Below, one piece after another: positions 45,109 through 57,187 of a DNA stretch of 64,000 nucleotides. The notes under the pieces were generated by a model that searched no databases, was not told the origin of the DNA, and saw only the letters and a list, made by a program, of their open reading frames with translations. This stretch comes from Humulus lupulus (Eukaryota; Streptophyta; Magnoliopsida; Rosales; Cannabaceae), in NCBI RefSeq assembly GCF_963169125.1, contig NC_084798.1, positions 100,457,970 to 100,521,969 of the forward strand, written 5' to 3'. How positions within the stretch are numbered: the stretch's first letter is position 1; each line of letters starts with the position of its first letter. The position numbers and the translations under genes were made by a program.

Positions 45109-46000
45109 AGAAGGCATTTTGAAGTTATGCCCCGACGATCTTTTAGACTACACGACAATGTGGCCGAAGATGACGACTTGGGTCAAGATGCTCCTCCTGC
45201 CCCATAGGACTGGCAATAGTTGTTTGTTGAAATGGAATTAAGACTTCAACGAACGGAAGAGGAGCTCCAAGAATTGAGGAAGCAGGCCCCTCCTCGGGGT
45301 ATTGGGTTACAGATTCCATAGGCTATGGAACCAGTGCCAGCCCAGCCTATGATGGAGAACAGGTGGGAGCCATGTTATGAGAGGTTTAGGAAGCAACACC
45401 CTCCCACCTTTGAGTGTGGTCTAGACCCACTACGGGTAGAGCAGTGGATGAATATGACTTCTTCCATCCTAGATTTTATGAGGGTGGAGGGGAGCGAGAG
45501 GGTGGCTTGTGCTAGTTATATGTTGAGAGAAGATGCCCATATCTGGTGGGATTTTGTGTCCCAGAGGAGGTATGTGACAATTATGACTTGGCAAGAATTT
45601 AGAGATGTCTTCAATGAGAAACAATATTGTGTCACAATCCGAGATACAAAGGTGGATGAGTATATTAACCTGTCTCAGAACCGAATGACGGTTACACAAT
45701 ATGCACTGAAGTATGACCGGTTGGCGAAGTTCGCATCGGACTTGGTGCCTACTAATATGACAGGGAGGGATCAGTTTGTATTGGGATTGAACGTCTTGAT
45801 AGTCCATGATGTAAAGATAACATTAGATCTGAGGATTACCTCTTATCCAAAGATCTGATATGGAGAGAGGGTGCCGCAAGGCGCGATGCTCGGAGGACGG
45901 TGCCTCCTTTCATTGGTTCTAGCCGGGGTAGTGGGCCCGGTGAGAAGAAGAGAAAGGCCCCAGATTCTTTTGCTCCTCCTGGTTCAGATAGGAGGCCACG
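45109..46000 (+). pseudogene. gag: family B gag fragment
   Basis: ATG at 45127 opens MPRRSFRLHDNVAEDDD. TAG stops replace Gln/Pro-context codons near 45208 and 45217, and another lies near 45320. The gag domain is open 45325-45858: ENRWEPCYERFRKQHPPTFE, PLRVEQWMNM, IWWDFVSQRRYVTIMTWQEF, LAKFASDLVP. After 45858 a shift is needed, and the zinc-knuckle region is lost where an A LTR starts at 46001. Very close to the B gag at 62030-62917. Confidence 0.85.
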
Positions 46001-48030
46001 TGTAGAGTCCCAGAATTTTACTTAGCTAGTTAGATAGTAGTAAGAGTAGTAGTAATAGCTAGTAGTAGTTATAGTATGTTTATTACTGTGGATTTTGGTT
46101 CAAGCCGGGACTTAGTTGAACACTCGTAGCAACATTTATAGATTTTATAAGTTTAACTTATAGTTTAAGAATAATAATTATAACATAAGGTTTGATTAAT
46201 ATAGCTGATTATAAATATGTTATTTATTATACTATAAGGTTTAGATAGAATTAATAAGATCATGACACCTGTTGTGTGCAGGTTTATTTAAGGATTTAAC
46301 TATAGTTTAATTAAAAGAAAGTTCTAAAAACTATAGAACCTTCCAAGACCATTAAGAGCATGAAATTTGTCACAATCTTGTTTATTTGAGGAATTAAGCA
46401 TTTTTAAGTGGATAATTCAAAAATAGAAGTTTCTAGAAGCTCTAGACCCTTCCAGAACTTGCTGGAATCTCGTATTACTCAGTCAAACCTAATTAATCAA
46501 TTCAATTATGCTGAAAATGTGCAATTACGTGTGTAATATATTCACGTATGTCGATGTATCGCCACACATGGAATGCAAAAAACATGTGAACTTCGTACAA
46601 ACGAAACGACGAGAACTCAGGTCATAAGCTTAGGGGATATATCACCTACAATGGGCGATATATCGGCCCTAGGGTCATATTTTCAAACGTTTTTGAAATA
46701 GAGCTTGTTTCATTCCTTAACCTCTTGACTATCCTCTGAACGTTTTGACCGAGTCTTCAACACCTGTTGAACGAATATTCAAATATTTCTTAATTAATAC
46801 TCATTATTTTTATTCAAGCTAAAAGGAGATAGTTCACTCCATGAACTCTAGAAATAGGACCTAGTACCCAGCCATTTCTCTGATTCTTCAAGCTGTGTTT
46901 AGAACCTTCAAGCTGCTAGGGTTACTATAGAGTGATAAACACTTGGGTTGGGATATACGCTTTATCATTTTAAGCTTTATAAACACTTGGGAAGTAAGAT
47001 AAATAGTGTGTTTTTCTATATCGAGAAATAGTTCGGTTCTAGTACATCCAAGGTATTCCTAATCTTAAGTTCATTTCTGTATGTTTCTTTAGTTTCCTTT
47101 AGTTTTCTTTACTCAAATCCTAACTCGTTGTTTTCCATTCTTGGTTAGGTATTTAATTTCTTTGAACTTCAGATTTCTTTTCCGTAAGTTTCATCTTGGT
47201 GGTTTAGTTCATTTCTTTGTCATCTCTTTCATTAGATATACTCACATTCTTATTGTTGGTTTTAGGAGTGTTCCAAATCCCGTCCTTGTTCTCATATCCT
47301 TGTTTTGGTAAGAAAAATAGGATAGAATTATATATGTTTATATGATATCTTATGTTTATGTTAGGTTATGTTATTTTATGTTATGTTATGTTTACATTAT
47401 GTATAGTTTGTTTATAGACCTTGGGCATATGACTTGTATAGCTAACAAGCCCCAGTAAATTATGGGCATATGACTTGCTTGGCTAGCAGGCCCCACAAAT
47501 CTATGAGCATATGACTTGCTTAGTTAACAAGCCCTAAGTAGTATAATGGCCATTGTAGTATATGACATATGTTTGTAGTATATGTTTATGATATAGTTTA
47601 TGTATATGTTTTATGTTATTAGTAGATTTTCCTTGCTGGGCATAGGCTCATTCCTTTATTTTTTTTTTATGTATGATGGAAAATAGATATGGCGGTGGAA
47701 GGATTCGTGGTAGCTTGGCTTGTGTATTGAGGGAGAATGGATTCGATGGACTGCGTGAATGATTCGAGGACGATGTTGTTTTATTCATTTTATTATGTTT
47801 TCTTTATGTATTTTTCGCATTTAGCTTTGTAAACAATTTCATTTAAGTTTATAGTTATGTTTTATTTTTAAACAATGGGATCCCATACCCCGAATTTATG
47901 TATTCCAACATTTACTTTAGAGTTTTTAATAAAGTTTGTGAATGTTTCTTATGTATGTTTTCTAGAAAATAGTAGCTAAGTCTAGTAGTTTTTAATGGTC
48001 TAAGGTCTTAGAATTAGTTGGGTCATTACA
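46001..48030 (+). repeat. family A 5' LTR
   Basis: TGTAGAGTCCCAG to GGGTCATTACA, 2,030 bp, followed at once by a tRNA-Met type primer site. It contains a TAG-rich patch at 46030-46070, ATATATCG palindromes (46550-46670) and a TATA position mutated to TAGAAATAG near 46848. Confidence 0.9.
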
Positions 48031-48031
48031 G

Positions 48032-48044
48032 TTGGTATCAGGGA
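48032..48044 (+). other. primer binding site of family A
   Basis: TTGGTATCAGGGA. It matches the tRNA-Met complement TTGGTATCAGAGC except for one or two changed bases at its end. Confidence 0.8.
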
Positions 48045-48054
48045 AACAGTTCAT

Positions 48055-48649
48055 TTGCGTGAAGTTCTCCTTGATACACACGCTCAAGCTCTGAATCTAA
48101 CCACCAATGTAAGTTTTTATGATATAGTTATTATGTTTATGTGTTTAGCTAACGTTTTAGCCTCTTGTTTTCAGTTAAGAATGAATGGAGCATTAACTTA
48201 TGAGGATATCTGAGCCATTAAGGCCTTGAAAAGAATTAGAGAGCCAAGAAACATTGTAGGAGTGCTAGAAAGATTCACTCGAAGATTACTCTTATTTCAC
48301 AGTGAGATAGGTCACCTCCAAGAAACTAAGCAAATCATGATGAGAGCTACGGAACAATATGTTTTAGTGATTAGACTTTTTTAAAGATTATCCTACTATA
48401 ATTGCAGCCTTAGAAGACATATGGGAGACGATAGATGATGAAGATGAGTTACCAGTAGCTATGAGATATTATTTTCTCATACTTAGGTTCACCTCTAAGA
48501 TGGAATTCCAATTCACAAGTGAGCAAAAACATAGAATCTTTACGAATCTTCCTCGAGGGAATTTTGAGCTTCTAGATAATGATGACTATGAAGAAATAGA
48601 TGATGATATGTTAGATGAAGGATCAAATGTGGAAGATCCCAATTTTTAG
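48055..48649 (+). pseudogene. family A leader ORF (two exons), broken copy
   Basis: The upstream exon (HLREVLLDTHAQALNLTTN) ends at 48108. A 66 bp intron (48109-48174, GTAAGT..TTTTCAG) follows, then the main exon from 48175 (LRMNGALTYEDI). It has a TGA where the intact copy has CGA (48211 region) and one extra T in the run at 48378-48383 that shifts the frame. The rest continues (ALEDIWETID, MRYYFLILRFTSKMEFQF) to the acidic end and stop at 48649. It encodes nearly the same protein as 24864-24391. This copy lacks an upstream ATG in the first exon. Function unknown. Confidence 0.65.
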
Positions 48650-49187
48650 AATAGATTAGTTTCTTTATTTATTTTATTTATTATTTGTTTTCTTTTATGA
48701 TTGTACTTAGTGAAAAAACTATTTTTTCCAAATGAATATCAATGTTATTTTGATGACATGTATGAGTTTGATTTTTCTTTTGCAATCATAATAAATATTA
48801 AATTTAATAAATAATGACCAAGTTCGGTGAGGGTGGATACTAATCAATGAATCGGGTTTTATATTGAGAGTTAGGGGGCCATAGTAGTAGAAACGATTTT
48901 ACTAATCCCAGCCCTCCCTTAATATGGTTAACTTTGGAACAATGATGAGTTTCGAGCCTGAGAATTAAGTCATATAGGATGATTAGAAACAGACTTAGAA
49001 AATAATAAAGATGGCTTATTTTTCTAAATATAGAAATCCACTCTACCGATAAAGAAGGCTTATATAGTTTTCATAAGAAATCATAATTAATAGGTTCGAG
49101 TTATGTTTGTTTAGATTAAGTTTTGCCTTAAAGCCTATTAGGGTATGTTCTAATATGTTTTTCTTAACTGTTAGAACACCGCTGAAG
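48650..49187 (+). other. family A spacer between leader ORF and gag
   Basis: Non-coding, AT-rich. It contains the GTTTCGAGCCTGAG block shared by all A leaders. Just before gag, TTTTTCTTAACTGTTAG looks like a possible splice acceptor, which might allow gag to be made from a spliced RNA. That is untested. Confidence 0.5.
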
Positions 49188-50350
49188 ATGTCGCTCAAAA
49201 GGTCTGCTCGCCCCAATGTCAATGCCTCCAACGTTGCTCCTGAGAGCAATGAAGCCCCTCCGGTTCGCAAAAGGGGAGTGCGTGTTACTGCTAACCGCAA
49301 TGCGCCGCTGCCGCCAGTTGACAACACTGCAGAAATTTCCATACTACGACAGTAATTTGAGGAATTACTGCAGCAACAGCGACAACAGGCTCAGCCTCAG
49401 ACTCAGCCTCCGCCTCCACCACAACCAAAGCTTCAGCAAATGACCCCAACACCCAAACAAGTTTGTCCATATGGGGGATGGCCAATGGCAAACTATGCGC
49501 CATACCCATCTCAGCACATAGAGCCATTTTATGATCGGTTTCATAAGCAACACGCCCCAAACTTTGAAGGGACAACAGACCCTTCGAGGCGGAAGAATGA
49601 CTCAGAAATGTGGAGCCAATCCTAACGTATATGAATCTCGGCAACGTGGATCGCATATCCTGCATTTCGTCTCTGCTCAAGAAAGATGTAGAATATGGTG
49701 GGACTTAGTTCAGCAGACTCACGATGTCGTCACCATGACTTGGACCATATTTGTGGAGCTGTTCCACAAAAAGTACTAAAATTCAGCATTCATAGCTTCA
49801 AGGGCCGAGGAGTTTGCTGGTCTGAAGCAAGGGAGCTTATTAGTAGCAGAATATGCTCGACAGTTCGAGGGATTAGCCAAGTTTGCACCAGAAATGGTTC
49901 CAAATGATTTTTTGAAGGTGACCAAGTTTGTTAGAGGACTTCGACCAAAGATTGAGCTAGGGGTTTAGCTAGAAAACTCGAGAAATACTACCTATGTAGA
50001 TGTCCAAGAAACGGCAATAGAAGTAGAAAGGCTTCATGCGAATGTTAGTAAAGAGGAGGCCAATAAGCCTGAGCCTAAACAACCAAGTCAACCTCATAAT
50101 GGTTGGAACAACCACAAAAACAATAGCAATCAATCCAATAACAGTAACGGTTAGAAGAGAAGGCATCTTGACAATAAGCAGTCCAACAGCGATAAAAGGG
50201 CACGGACGAACAATGGAGGTAATAAGTCGGGTTATGTAGGATTCCCGCAATGTGCTAAGTGCTTAAGGAAACATCCTGGTGAATGCTGGGAAAACACCAA
50301 GGGATGCCACAACTATGGTCAGGAAGGACATCGAAAGAAAGAATGTCCCT
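49188..50350 (+). pseudogene. gag: family A gag (pseudogene)
   Basis: ATG 49188 opens MSLKRSARPNVNAS, then a Gln-rich stretch (LLQQQRQQ) and the gag domain (FYDRFHKQHAPNFEG, ISCISSLLKK). There is a large frame disruption from about 49585 and stops throughout. CCHC-like remnants occur near 50250-50350 (C-x2-C..., KKECP). Parallel to the minus-strand gag at 8432-7257. Confidence 0.8.
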
Positions 50351-50382
50351 AACTCAAGCCAGATGGGAAAAGGGAAGACAAG

Positions 50383-51559
50383 ATGGTTCCTGTCATGGTA
50401 TTTGCCTTCACCCAAGGAGAGGCTGACGCTAACAATAAAGTAGTCACAGGTCAGGTTTCTATCCTCAATAATGTATGTTCTATATTATTTTATTCGGCAG
50501 CCACTCATTCGTATATCTCGTTAGGAATGATAGAAAAACTAGACAGACCTTGTGAAAGATTTAGAACTAGGTTTGTAATAGAGTTGCCTTCGGGCAAAGT
50601 AGTTCTATCATCACGGATAGTACGAGGCGTACCGATCAAGATTGAGGATGTAGAATTATAAGGAGACCTTATAGAACTGCAGTTCAAAGACTTTCACTTA
50701 ATACTAGGCATGGGCTGGCTAGCACGTCATGGCGGAACCATCGACTGCAGACGCAAGAAAGTGACGTTCGAGACTCCTGACGGCCAGAGACTGTGCTTTA
50801 TGGGACAAGTTTTAGGACTATGCACACCGCTTATATTATCTCTCATAGCCCAGAGGATGATAGAAAAAGGAAGTCAAGCATTCTTACCCAGCGTCACAGA
50901 TGTGGTAAAGGAAACACCACTTAAGGTTGGAGACGTTCACATTATAAAGGAATTCCCAGAAGTATTTCCTGACGACTTACCAGGATTACCGCCGACTCAG
51001 GATATTGACTTCATATTCGAATTAGTACTGGGCACCAAGCCTATCTCCAAGGCACCATACCGAATGGCACCTACCGAACTTAAGGAGTTAAAGATGCAGC
51101 TACAAGAACTCCTAGACTTGGGTTTCATTAGACCAAGCCATTCGCCATGGGGAGCACTGGTTCTATTTCTGAAGAAAAAGGGCAGAAGCATGCGGATGTG
51201 CATAAATTACCGCGAGCTGAATAAGGCGATGATTAAGAATAAGTACCCGCTACCCCGAATTGACGACTTGTTTGATCAACTCCGAGGAGTGACCGTGTTC
51301 TCAAAGATCGATTTAAAGTCCGGGTATCATCAGCTCAAGGTATGGGAAGAAGATATCCCAAAGACAGCTTTTAGAACTCGTTATGGGCATTATGAGTTTT
51401 TAGTTATGTCTTTCGGTCTTACCAACACTCCAGCCGCATTTATGGATTTAATGAATAGGGTATTTAAGGACTACTTGGATAAATTCGTCGTAGTGTTAAT
51501 CGACGATATCTTGGTGTACTCAAGGGACGCAAACAAGCACAAGGAGCATTTAAGGTTGG
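50383..51559 (+). pseudogene. pol: family A protease and reverse transcriptase, 3' truncated
   Basis: Two open blocks in one frame (50383-50661 and 50710-51559) separated by a TAA near 50660. The protease active site reads LFYSAATHSYIS: the catalytic Asp and Gly of DSGATH are Tyr and Ala, so it is dead. [11 protein letters not shown] is kept. RT has [59 protein letters not shown] and [11 protein letters not shown] with the DD pair intact. It stops after KEHLRLVL at the junction. Confidence 0.88.
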
Positions 51560-51867
51560 TGTTGACGGTAAGAACTCGTCAACGATTAAAGGTTGGAAAA
51601 CTTTGATTTCTATACTACGGAAAGCTTTGAATCAGATGAAAAGAACTTGAATCAACAGAAAGAAAACCAGAGCAACAATGAAACAAGGATCATATATTTC
51701 TTAAGTCTCTTTCATACAATTAGTTTTCCAACCCCCTTCCATGTGGAAGTGGGGTTCATTTTATAGTAGGCTCTAATGGCCTTGGATACATGGTGGTCCA
51801 GGTGACCAATCTGTGCACAAGTACACTATCAGGGGAGTGGTATCAGGTGTAGTGGTTATGATTAGGG
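51560..51867. other. unidentified LTR-like fragment
   Basis: Begins TGTTGACGGTAAGAACTCGTCAAC, a TG start with a short inverted repeat (TTGACG / CGTCAA). It includes a TATA-like CATTTTATAGTAGG near 51758. No ORF. It ends at the start of a family A leader. I cannot match it to other elements in the window. Confidence 0.35.
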
Positions 51868-52419
51868 TCTGTTTCTAAACATAGAAAAATAAGCCATCGT
51901 TATTATTTTCTAAGTGTGTTTCTAATTATCCTCTATGACTTAATTCTCAGGCTCGAAACTCATCGTTGTTCCAAAGTTAACCATATTGAGGGAGGGCTGG
52001 GATCAGTAAAATCGTTCACACTACTATGGCCCCCTAAACTCTCAATATAGATCCCAGTCCATTGATTTGTATCCACCCTCACCAAACTTGATCATTATTT
52101 ATTAAATTTATTATTTATTATGATTGTAGAAAAAAAATCAAACTCATACATGTCATTAAAAAATAACAATGATATTTATTTGGAAAAAAAAATTCACTAT
52201 GTACAATCATAAATGCAAAGATAATAAATAAAATAAATAACAAAAAAATAAACTAATTTACAAATATTCTTAACTGTAAACATTTGGGCTAAAACGTTAA
52301 CTAAACACATAATCATAACAACTATAACATAAACAACTTACATTGGCGGTTAGATTCAGAGCTTGAGCGTGTGTATCAAGGAGAACTTCATGCAAATGGA
52401 CCGTTGCTCTGATACCAAC
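51868..52419 (-). mobile_element. family A leader, leader ORF deleted
   Basis: Minus-strand order: primer site (TTGGTATCAGAGC, 52406-52419), first exon of the leader ORF, intron 52341-52274 (68 bp, GTAAGTT..TTTACAG), the first two codons of the main exon (TTAAGA), then directly the AT-rich spacer. The main exon has been lost. No gag follows; the unidentified piece at 51560-51867 adjoins. Confidence 0.75.
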
Positions 52420-54432
52420 TGTAACGACCCAACTATTCTAGACTTTGGACCATTAATAACTACTATACACAGACACTAATCTTAAGAAAACATATATATG
52501 AAATAACCATAACTTTATTAAAACTGTAAAGAGTTAAAATGCATAAAATTCATAGTAGCATATGGGATCCCATTGTTTTGAAAATAAAATAGAGCATAAC
52601 TTAAATCTTAAATAAAATGGTTACAATATTAAGTGCGGAAATACATAAAAATCATAATTTAAAAGACTTAAACAACTTCATCCTCGAATAGTTCGCGCAG
52701 TCCACCGATTTCATTCTCCCTCAATACACATTCCCAAGCTGTCAAGAATCTTCCCGCCACCATAACTATTTTCCTACTCATATAAAACATAAAGGAATGA
52801 GCCTAATGCCCAGCAAGGAAAATCTACTACAAGCATGAAACATAATCATACACATAAACTATGAACATCTATCATATACTATAACACATATATCATAATT
52901 CTAACCCATGTACATGGTAACTATTGGGGTTTGTTATATCGCAACTATAAGCCCCAAAACATAAATGTGATAGGGTTTGCTATATAACAACTATAAGCCC
53001 CAAACATACATATATCATACACATAAAATCATACTATAGCATAATCATAACATCTTACATAAACATAGCACATATCACATAAGAACTATCCTATTTTCCT
53101 TACCAAAATACCGGGATGATGAGAACAAGGTCAGGATTTTGGTACACTCCTAAAAACCATTAATAGAGAGGTGAGTTTTCTAAAAGAAAAGAGATGAAAA
53201 GAATGAACTAAACATTCGAGAAGATACTTACCAACGAGAACCTCAAGTTCAAAGAACTTAGATGCCTAATCAAGAATAAAGAATACTGAGTTAGGATTTG
53301 AGTAGAGAAAAACTATAAGAACTAATGAAACAATACAGAAAAGGAACTAAGAATAGGAATACCTTTGAAATTGCTATGACCGAACTACACGACGAAATCG
53401 AAATACACTATGAACCTTACTCTCCAAGTGTCTAATAAGCTTAGAATGATAAAGCTTATAACCCCAACCCAAGTGTTTATCACTCTATAGTCTCACTAGC
53501 ACCTGGAAGGCTCTGATCAATGAGTGAAGAATGAATCAAAAGGCTTGGTGCTAGGTCCTATTTATAGAGTTCTAGGAATAAAAATCTTCTTTTTGGCTTT
53601 GAATAAAAATAATGAATTTAATTGAAAATATTTGAATATTCTTCAGTCAAAGGCTTAGGACTTGGTCAAATTATTCAGAGAGAGGTTTAAGGAGTTAAAG
53701 CTTGATTTTTAAAATTAAAAAAAAAATAATAATAACAAATAGAATCATAACTTCTAACTCTCTAAATCTCGTAACTCTGAACTTACCTACAGTAAAATCA
53801 GCATAACTGTAGTTGTAGGACTCTTATTTAGACCATCTTTATATTGTTAGAAAGATAATTCAATTATCTACAACTTCTAGAAATACTATTTTCCGAAATT
53901 CATAACATAACTAGGTCAAAAATAGGTCGAAAGTTATAGTACCCTAAAGTTACGAAAAAATTATTTAATTATCTAAATAACAACCTAATCTACAAAAAAT
54001 TAAATTGTGACAAATGTCATGCTCCTAACAAATTTTTGTGAAGACTAAGTCTTATATTTTTCTTATTTTATCATTAAAATAATAATTCCTTAATAATCAT
54101 GCATATGACAAGTGTCATATTCTTATTGGCTCTATCTAAACCTTAGGAATAACCATGCTCATGACAAGTGTCATATTCTTATTGGCTCTATCTAAACCTT
54201 ATGTTATAATAATTATCATATTAATAACTAGCAATATTAATCAAACCTTATGTTATAATTGATATTCTTAAACTATAGGTTAAACTTATAAAATCCATAA
54301 CTATTGCTAGGAGTTTCCAACTAAGTCCCGGCTTGAACCAAAATCCATAGTAATAAACATACTATAATTACTACTAGCTATTACTATTACTACTACTATC
54401 TAACTAGCTATGTAAAGTTCTTGGACTCTACA
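52420..54432 (-). mobile_element. family A LTR
   Basis: Plus-strand ends TGTAACGACC and TTGGACTCTACA, 2,013 bp, with CTATTTATAGAG near 53559 (minus TATAAATAG) and a TAG/TAC-rich patch at 54365-54410. The ATATATCG palindrome cluster seen in other A LTRs is absent here. At 54060-54200 a block of about 68 bp (CATGACAAGTGTCATATTCTTATTGGC) is duplicated in tandem. Confidence 0.85.
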
Positions 54433-55007
54433 GAGAGGAAATACTTAGGTCCTGAGGTTGTTCAAAGGACCAATGAGGTAATTGAAACGATTAGAGCTCG
54501 AATGCTCTCCTCTCAAAGTTGACAGAAGAGTTACTCATACTTGAGACGCAGGAGTGTAGAGTTTCAAGTTGGTGACCATGTGTTCCTTTGAGTTTCCCCT
54601 TGGAGAAGAGTAAAGCGATTCACAGTGAAAGGCAAGTTAATTCCTAGGTTTATCGGCCCCTTTGAGATTTTGGAATGGGTTGGAGAGGTGGCTTTGAGAT
54701 TGGCTATGCCTCCAGCCTTATCAGGGGTTCACAACGTATTCCTTGTATCCATGCTTCGGAAGTACATATCAAATTCTACGCATGTGCTGAGTTATGAAAA
54801 CCTGGAGCTAGATCAAGATTTGACTTACGAGCAAAAGTTTGTTCAGATTGTAGACTGAAAAGATAAAGTCTTTCGAAACAATACTGACCTTGGTAAAGGT
54901 GTTGTGGAGGAATAGCAAAGTGGAAGAGGGAACTTGGGAGCCTGAGACTGCTATGATGGATCGATATCCCGAGTTATTCAGGTAAATTTTGAGGACGAAA
55001 TTTCTTT
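54433..55007 (+). pseudogene. pol: family B integrase C-terminal part
   Basis: YLGPEVVQRTNEVIETIRARM, a TGA (W/R to stop) after SQS, RRRSVEFQVGDHVFL, then an open frame 54625-54858: KGKLIPRFIGPFEIL, LRLAMPPALSGVHNVFLVSML, DQDLTYEQKFVQIVD. The chromodomain-like tail (KVLRNKT-, EEATWE-like) follows with shifts, then GAGGACGAAATTTC. It starts abruptly at the A LTR edge; upstream pol is not present. Confidence 0.85.
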
Positions 55008-55021
55008 AAGGAAGGGATAGT
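55008..55021 (+). other. polypurine tract of family B
   Basis: AAGGAAGGGATAGT directly before TGTAACATCCC, after GAGGACGAAATTTCTTT. Confidence 0.75.
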
Positions 55022-56590
55022 TGTAACATCCCAAAATTACTAATAAAGCTTAGTGCCTTCATTAGCGTGTCGGGAGGGCAATAACTAATTTTATTATGTT
55101 ATTACGTGGATTAAATGATTATGTGATTATAAATGCATGTTTAGGTTAATTAAATATGCCTTTTGGTCCATATTGGTTAATAGGGGCATATTTGTAATTT
55201 TGGCCCGTTATGGGCATAGATGTGAATTATATGTGTGTTGTGCTTGAGACCATGATTGTGGAGATTTACTTTTGATGTGTGTTCTGAGACGGTCTTAGGG
55301 AGCAGTATAGCAAAATAGTCACAGCGGGGTCGAATACCCAGCTCGGGGTGAGCCTAGGGGTATTTTGGGGATATAGTATGTGTTTAGGATTTACAGGGTA
55401 ACAGGTAGTGATTTAGTGGTTATTTAAGTATGTCAAGGGCTAAATGGGAATTTATAGGACTACTCGAGGAATTTGTGAGAATGTGACAAATGATGGATTT
55501 TCCCTTTGTAGTATTAAAGGCTAAGAGTTAAGTTAGGGGAAATTTGGTCATTGTGGTGCCAAGGGGATAACTTAGGCTTTAGGAGTGTAGAACTGATAAG
55601 AAGAAACATATTCTTAGCCCTTCCCATTCTCTCTCTCTCTCGATCATCTCTCTCTCTCTCTCTTGAGGCTTGGGAGATGTTAGGACTTTTGAGGAGAAAG
55701 CTTTGAAATTTGAGGTTGTGAATTGGGGAATCAACGCTAGGAGCAGGATTGTAGATAGATGAGGGTCAAAATCATCCTTGAGGTAAGGCTTCTTGCTCTG
55801 GTTTTAATGGATTTCTGCGATGTTTTAAGTGTTTTCTCTTAGGTTCAAACTTGAGTTCTAATTTTGAGTTTTGGTGAGGATCTGGAATAATTTCTAGGGT
55901 TATTGTGATGCTTAGGCTATGTGGATGAGAATTCTAGACTTAATTCTAGGTTTAGATGTTGTTTGGGGTGTGATTTGGCGATTTTGGCTCAAGAAAAACG
56001 TAGAAAGATGGTAGAATTTCTAGGTTATGGGACTCGAGTCACGGCCCTATTCTTCAAGATCCGCGACCCATGTGTTCAAAGAGGCTTGCGAAGCCTCTAG
56101 TTTTGCCCCGGTACCACAGTGCAAGCAAGGCACGCCACAACCCGTGTTTCCAAGATGAGAGAGTCAAAGCTCACTGACTTGCAGTGAGCCATGGCCCTAA
56201 GGGTCAGGCAGCGGCTCGAATTAGGAAAAAAATACCAAATATAGGGTTTTAAGCTCGGGAACCCAAGTCTTAGGTGTCGGGAAGGATTCTACTACCCAGT
56301 TTAGTATAACCCAAGTCCCGAAGGCTAGTATTTTAATCCAAAGTTCTTAATTGGTTTTGGATTGATGGATGTCTATTTATTGATGCGTTATGACTTGGTT
56401 TTTACGTCAAGGCTCGGGTTTAGGGGATTGTGCTCGGGATCGCATTATTCAATCAGTTCGGGACACAAGTAAGAAAACTTTTTATGCCCGTAGAGCAAGG
56501 CATGGCCTGATTATCTGTGTTTAATGTTTTATGTGAATGTTATGACTTGATATGCCATGTTTGTATGATTGTGAATGAATGACGTCATAT
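55022..56590 (+). repeat. family B 3' LTR, right end missing
   Basis: Starts TGTAACATCCCAAAATTAC and aligns with 57188 onward to about GACACAAGTAAGAAAAC (56465-56480), then fades near 56590. It has a CT microsatellite at 55628-55661 and a hairpin AGAGGCTTGCGAAGCCTCT at 56080-56098. Its U5 end is replaced by a copia pol scrap. Confidence 0.8.
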
Positions 56591-56719
56591 TTTTAATCAT
56601 ATTCCCATGAAGAAGAATAATATATGTCCATTATAAGTGTTATGGAAAGGAAATGATTCAAACATTGATTATCTTAATGTGCGAGGAAGTCTCACTTATT
56701 GCAAGAGCACGAACCCTAA

Positions 56720-57187
56720 AAGGACTTAGTTAGGTCCAAGGGCTATAAGATCATTTGTAGGCTATGCCTCAAATAGCAAAGCTTATAGATTGTTAGACTT
56801 TAAGTCTAATGTGATAATTGAATCAAGAGAGGTTGATTTCTTTGAGAACATGTCATGTGATGACAATAAATTAAAAGAACGCATTCAAATTAGAGAACCT
56901 CAAGAGGAGACTCCTAAAATGGTTGATGAGCAAACTTTATTGACTAGAACAAGCCAAAGGCTTAAAGACTTGGGATCAAGTGAAAAGTGCTCTCAGGTGG
57001 AGACACAATATCTAGTTGAAGGAAATAATGAAGAAGTTACATGGAAATATCCAATACTACTTCAAATAGAAGATGATCCCAAAACTTTCAAAAAAGCCTT
57101 GTCTTCAAAAGACTCTGCTTTTTGGAATGAAACAATAAATGATGAAATGGATTCAATTCTGTCTAACCACACTCGGGGATTGGTTGA
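56720..57187 (+). pseudogene. pol: copia pol fragment (integrase C-terminus to start of RT)
   Basis: LGPRAIRSFVGYASNSKAYRLLDFKSNVIIESREVDFFEN is the copia end-of-integrase segment. It is followed by a variable linker (SQRLKDLGSSEK) and the RT start (ILLQIEDDPKTFKKALSSKDSAFWNETINDEMDSI). Open from 56790 to the junction with the next B LTR at 57188. The 130 bp to its left (56590-56720) shows no clear coding match. Lineage not assigned. Confidence 0.75.

Larger units (their letters stand above)
46001..51559 (+). mobile_element. family A element: LTR, leader ORF, gag, protease, RT; 3' truncated
   Basis: The most complete A leader-gag-pol order in the window on the plus strand. It breaks in RT at 51559/51560, where TGTTGACGG of an unrelated LTR-like sequence begins. 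RNase H, integrase and 3' LTR are missing. Confidence 0.88.

Noticed and set aside
48032..48050. tRNA-like matches at primer sites
   Set aside because: Only 12-15 bp complementary to a tRNA 3' end. No cloverleaf can be drawn.
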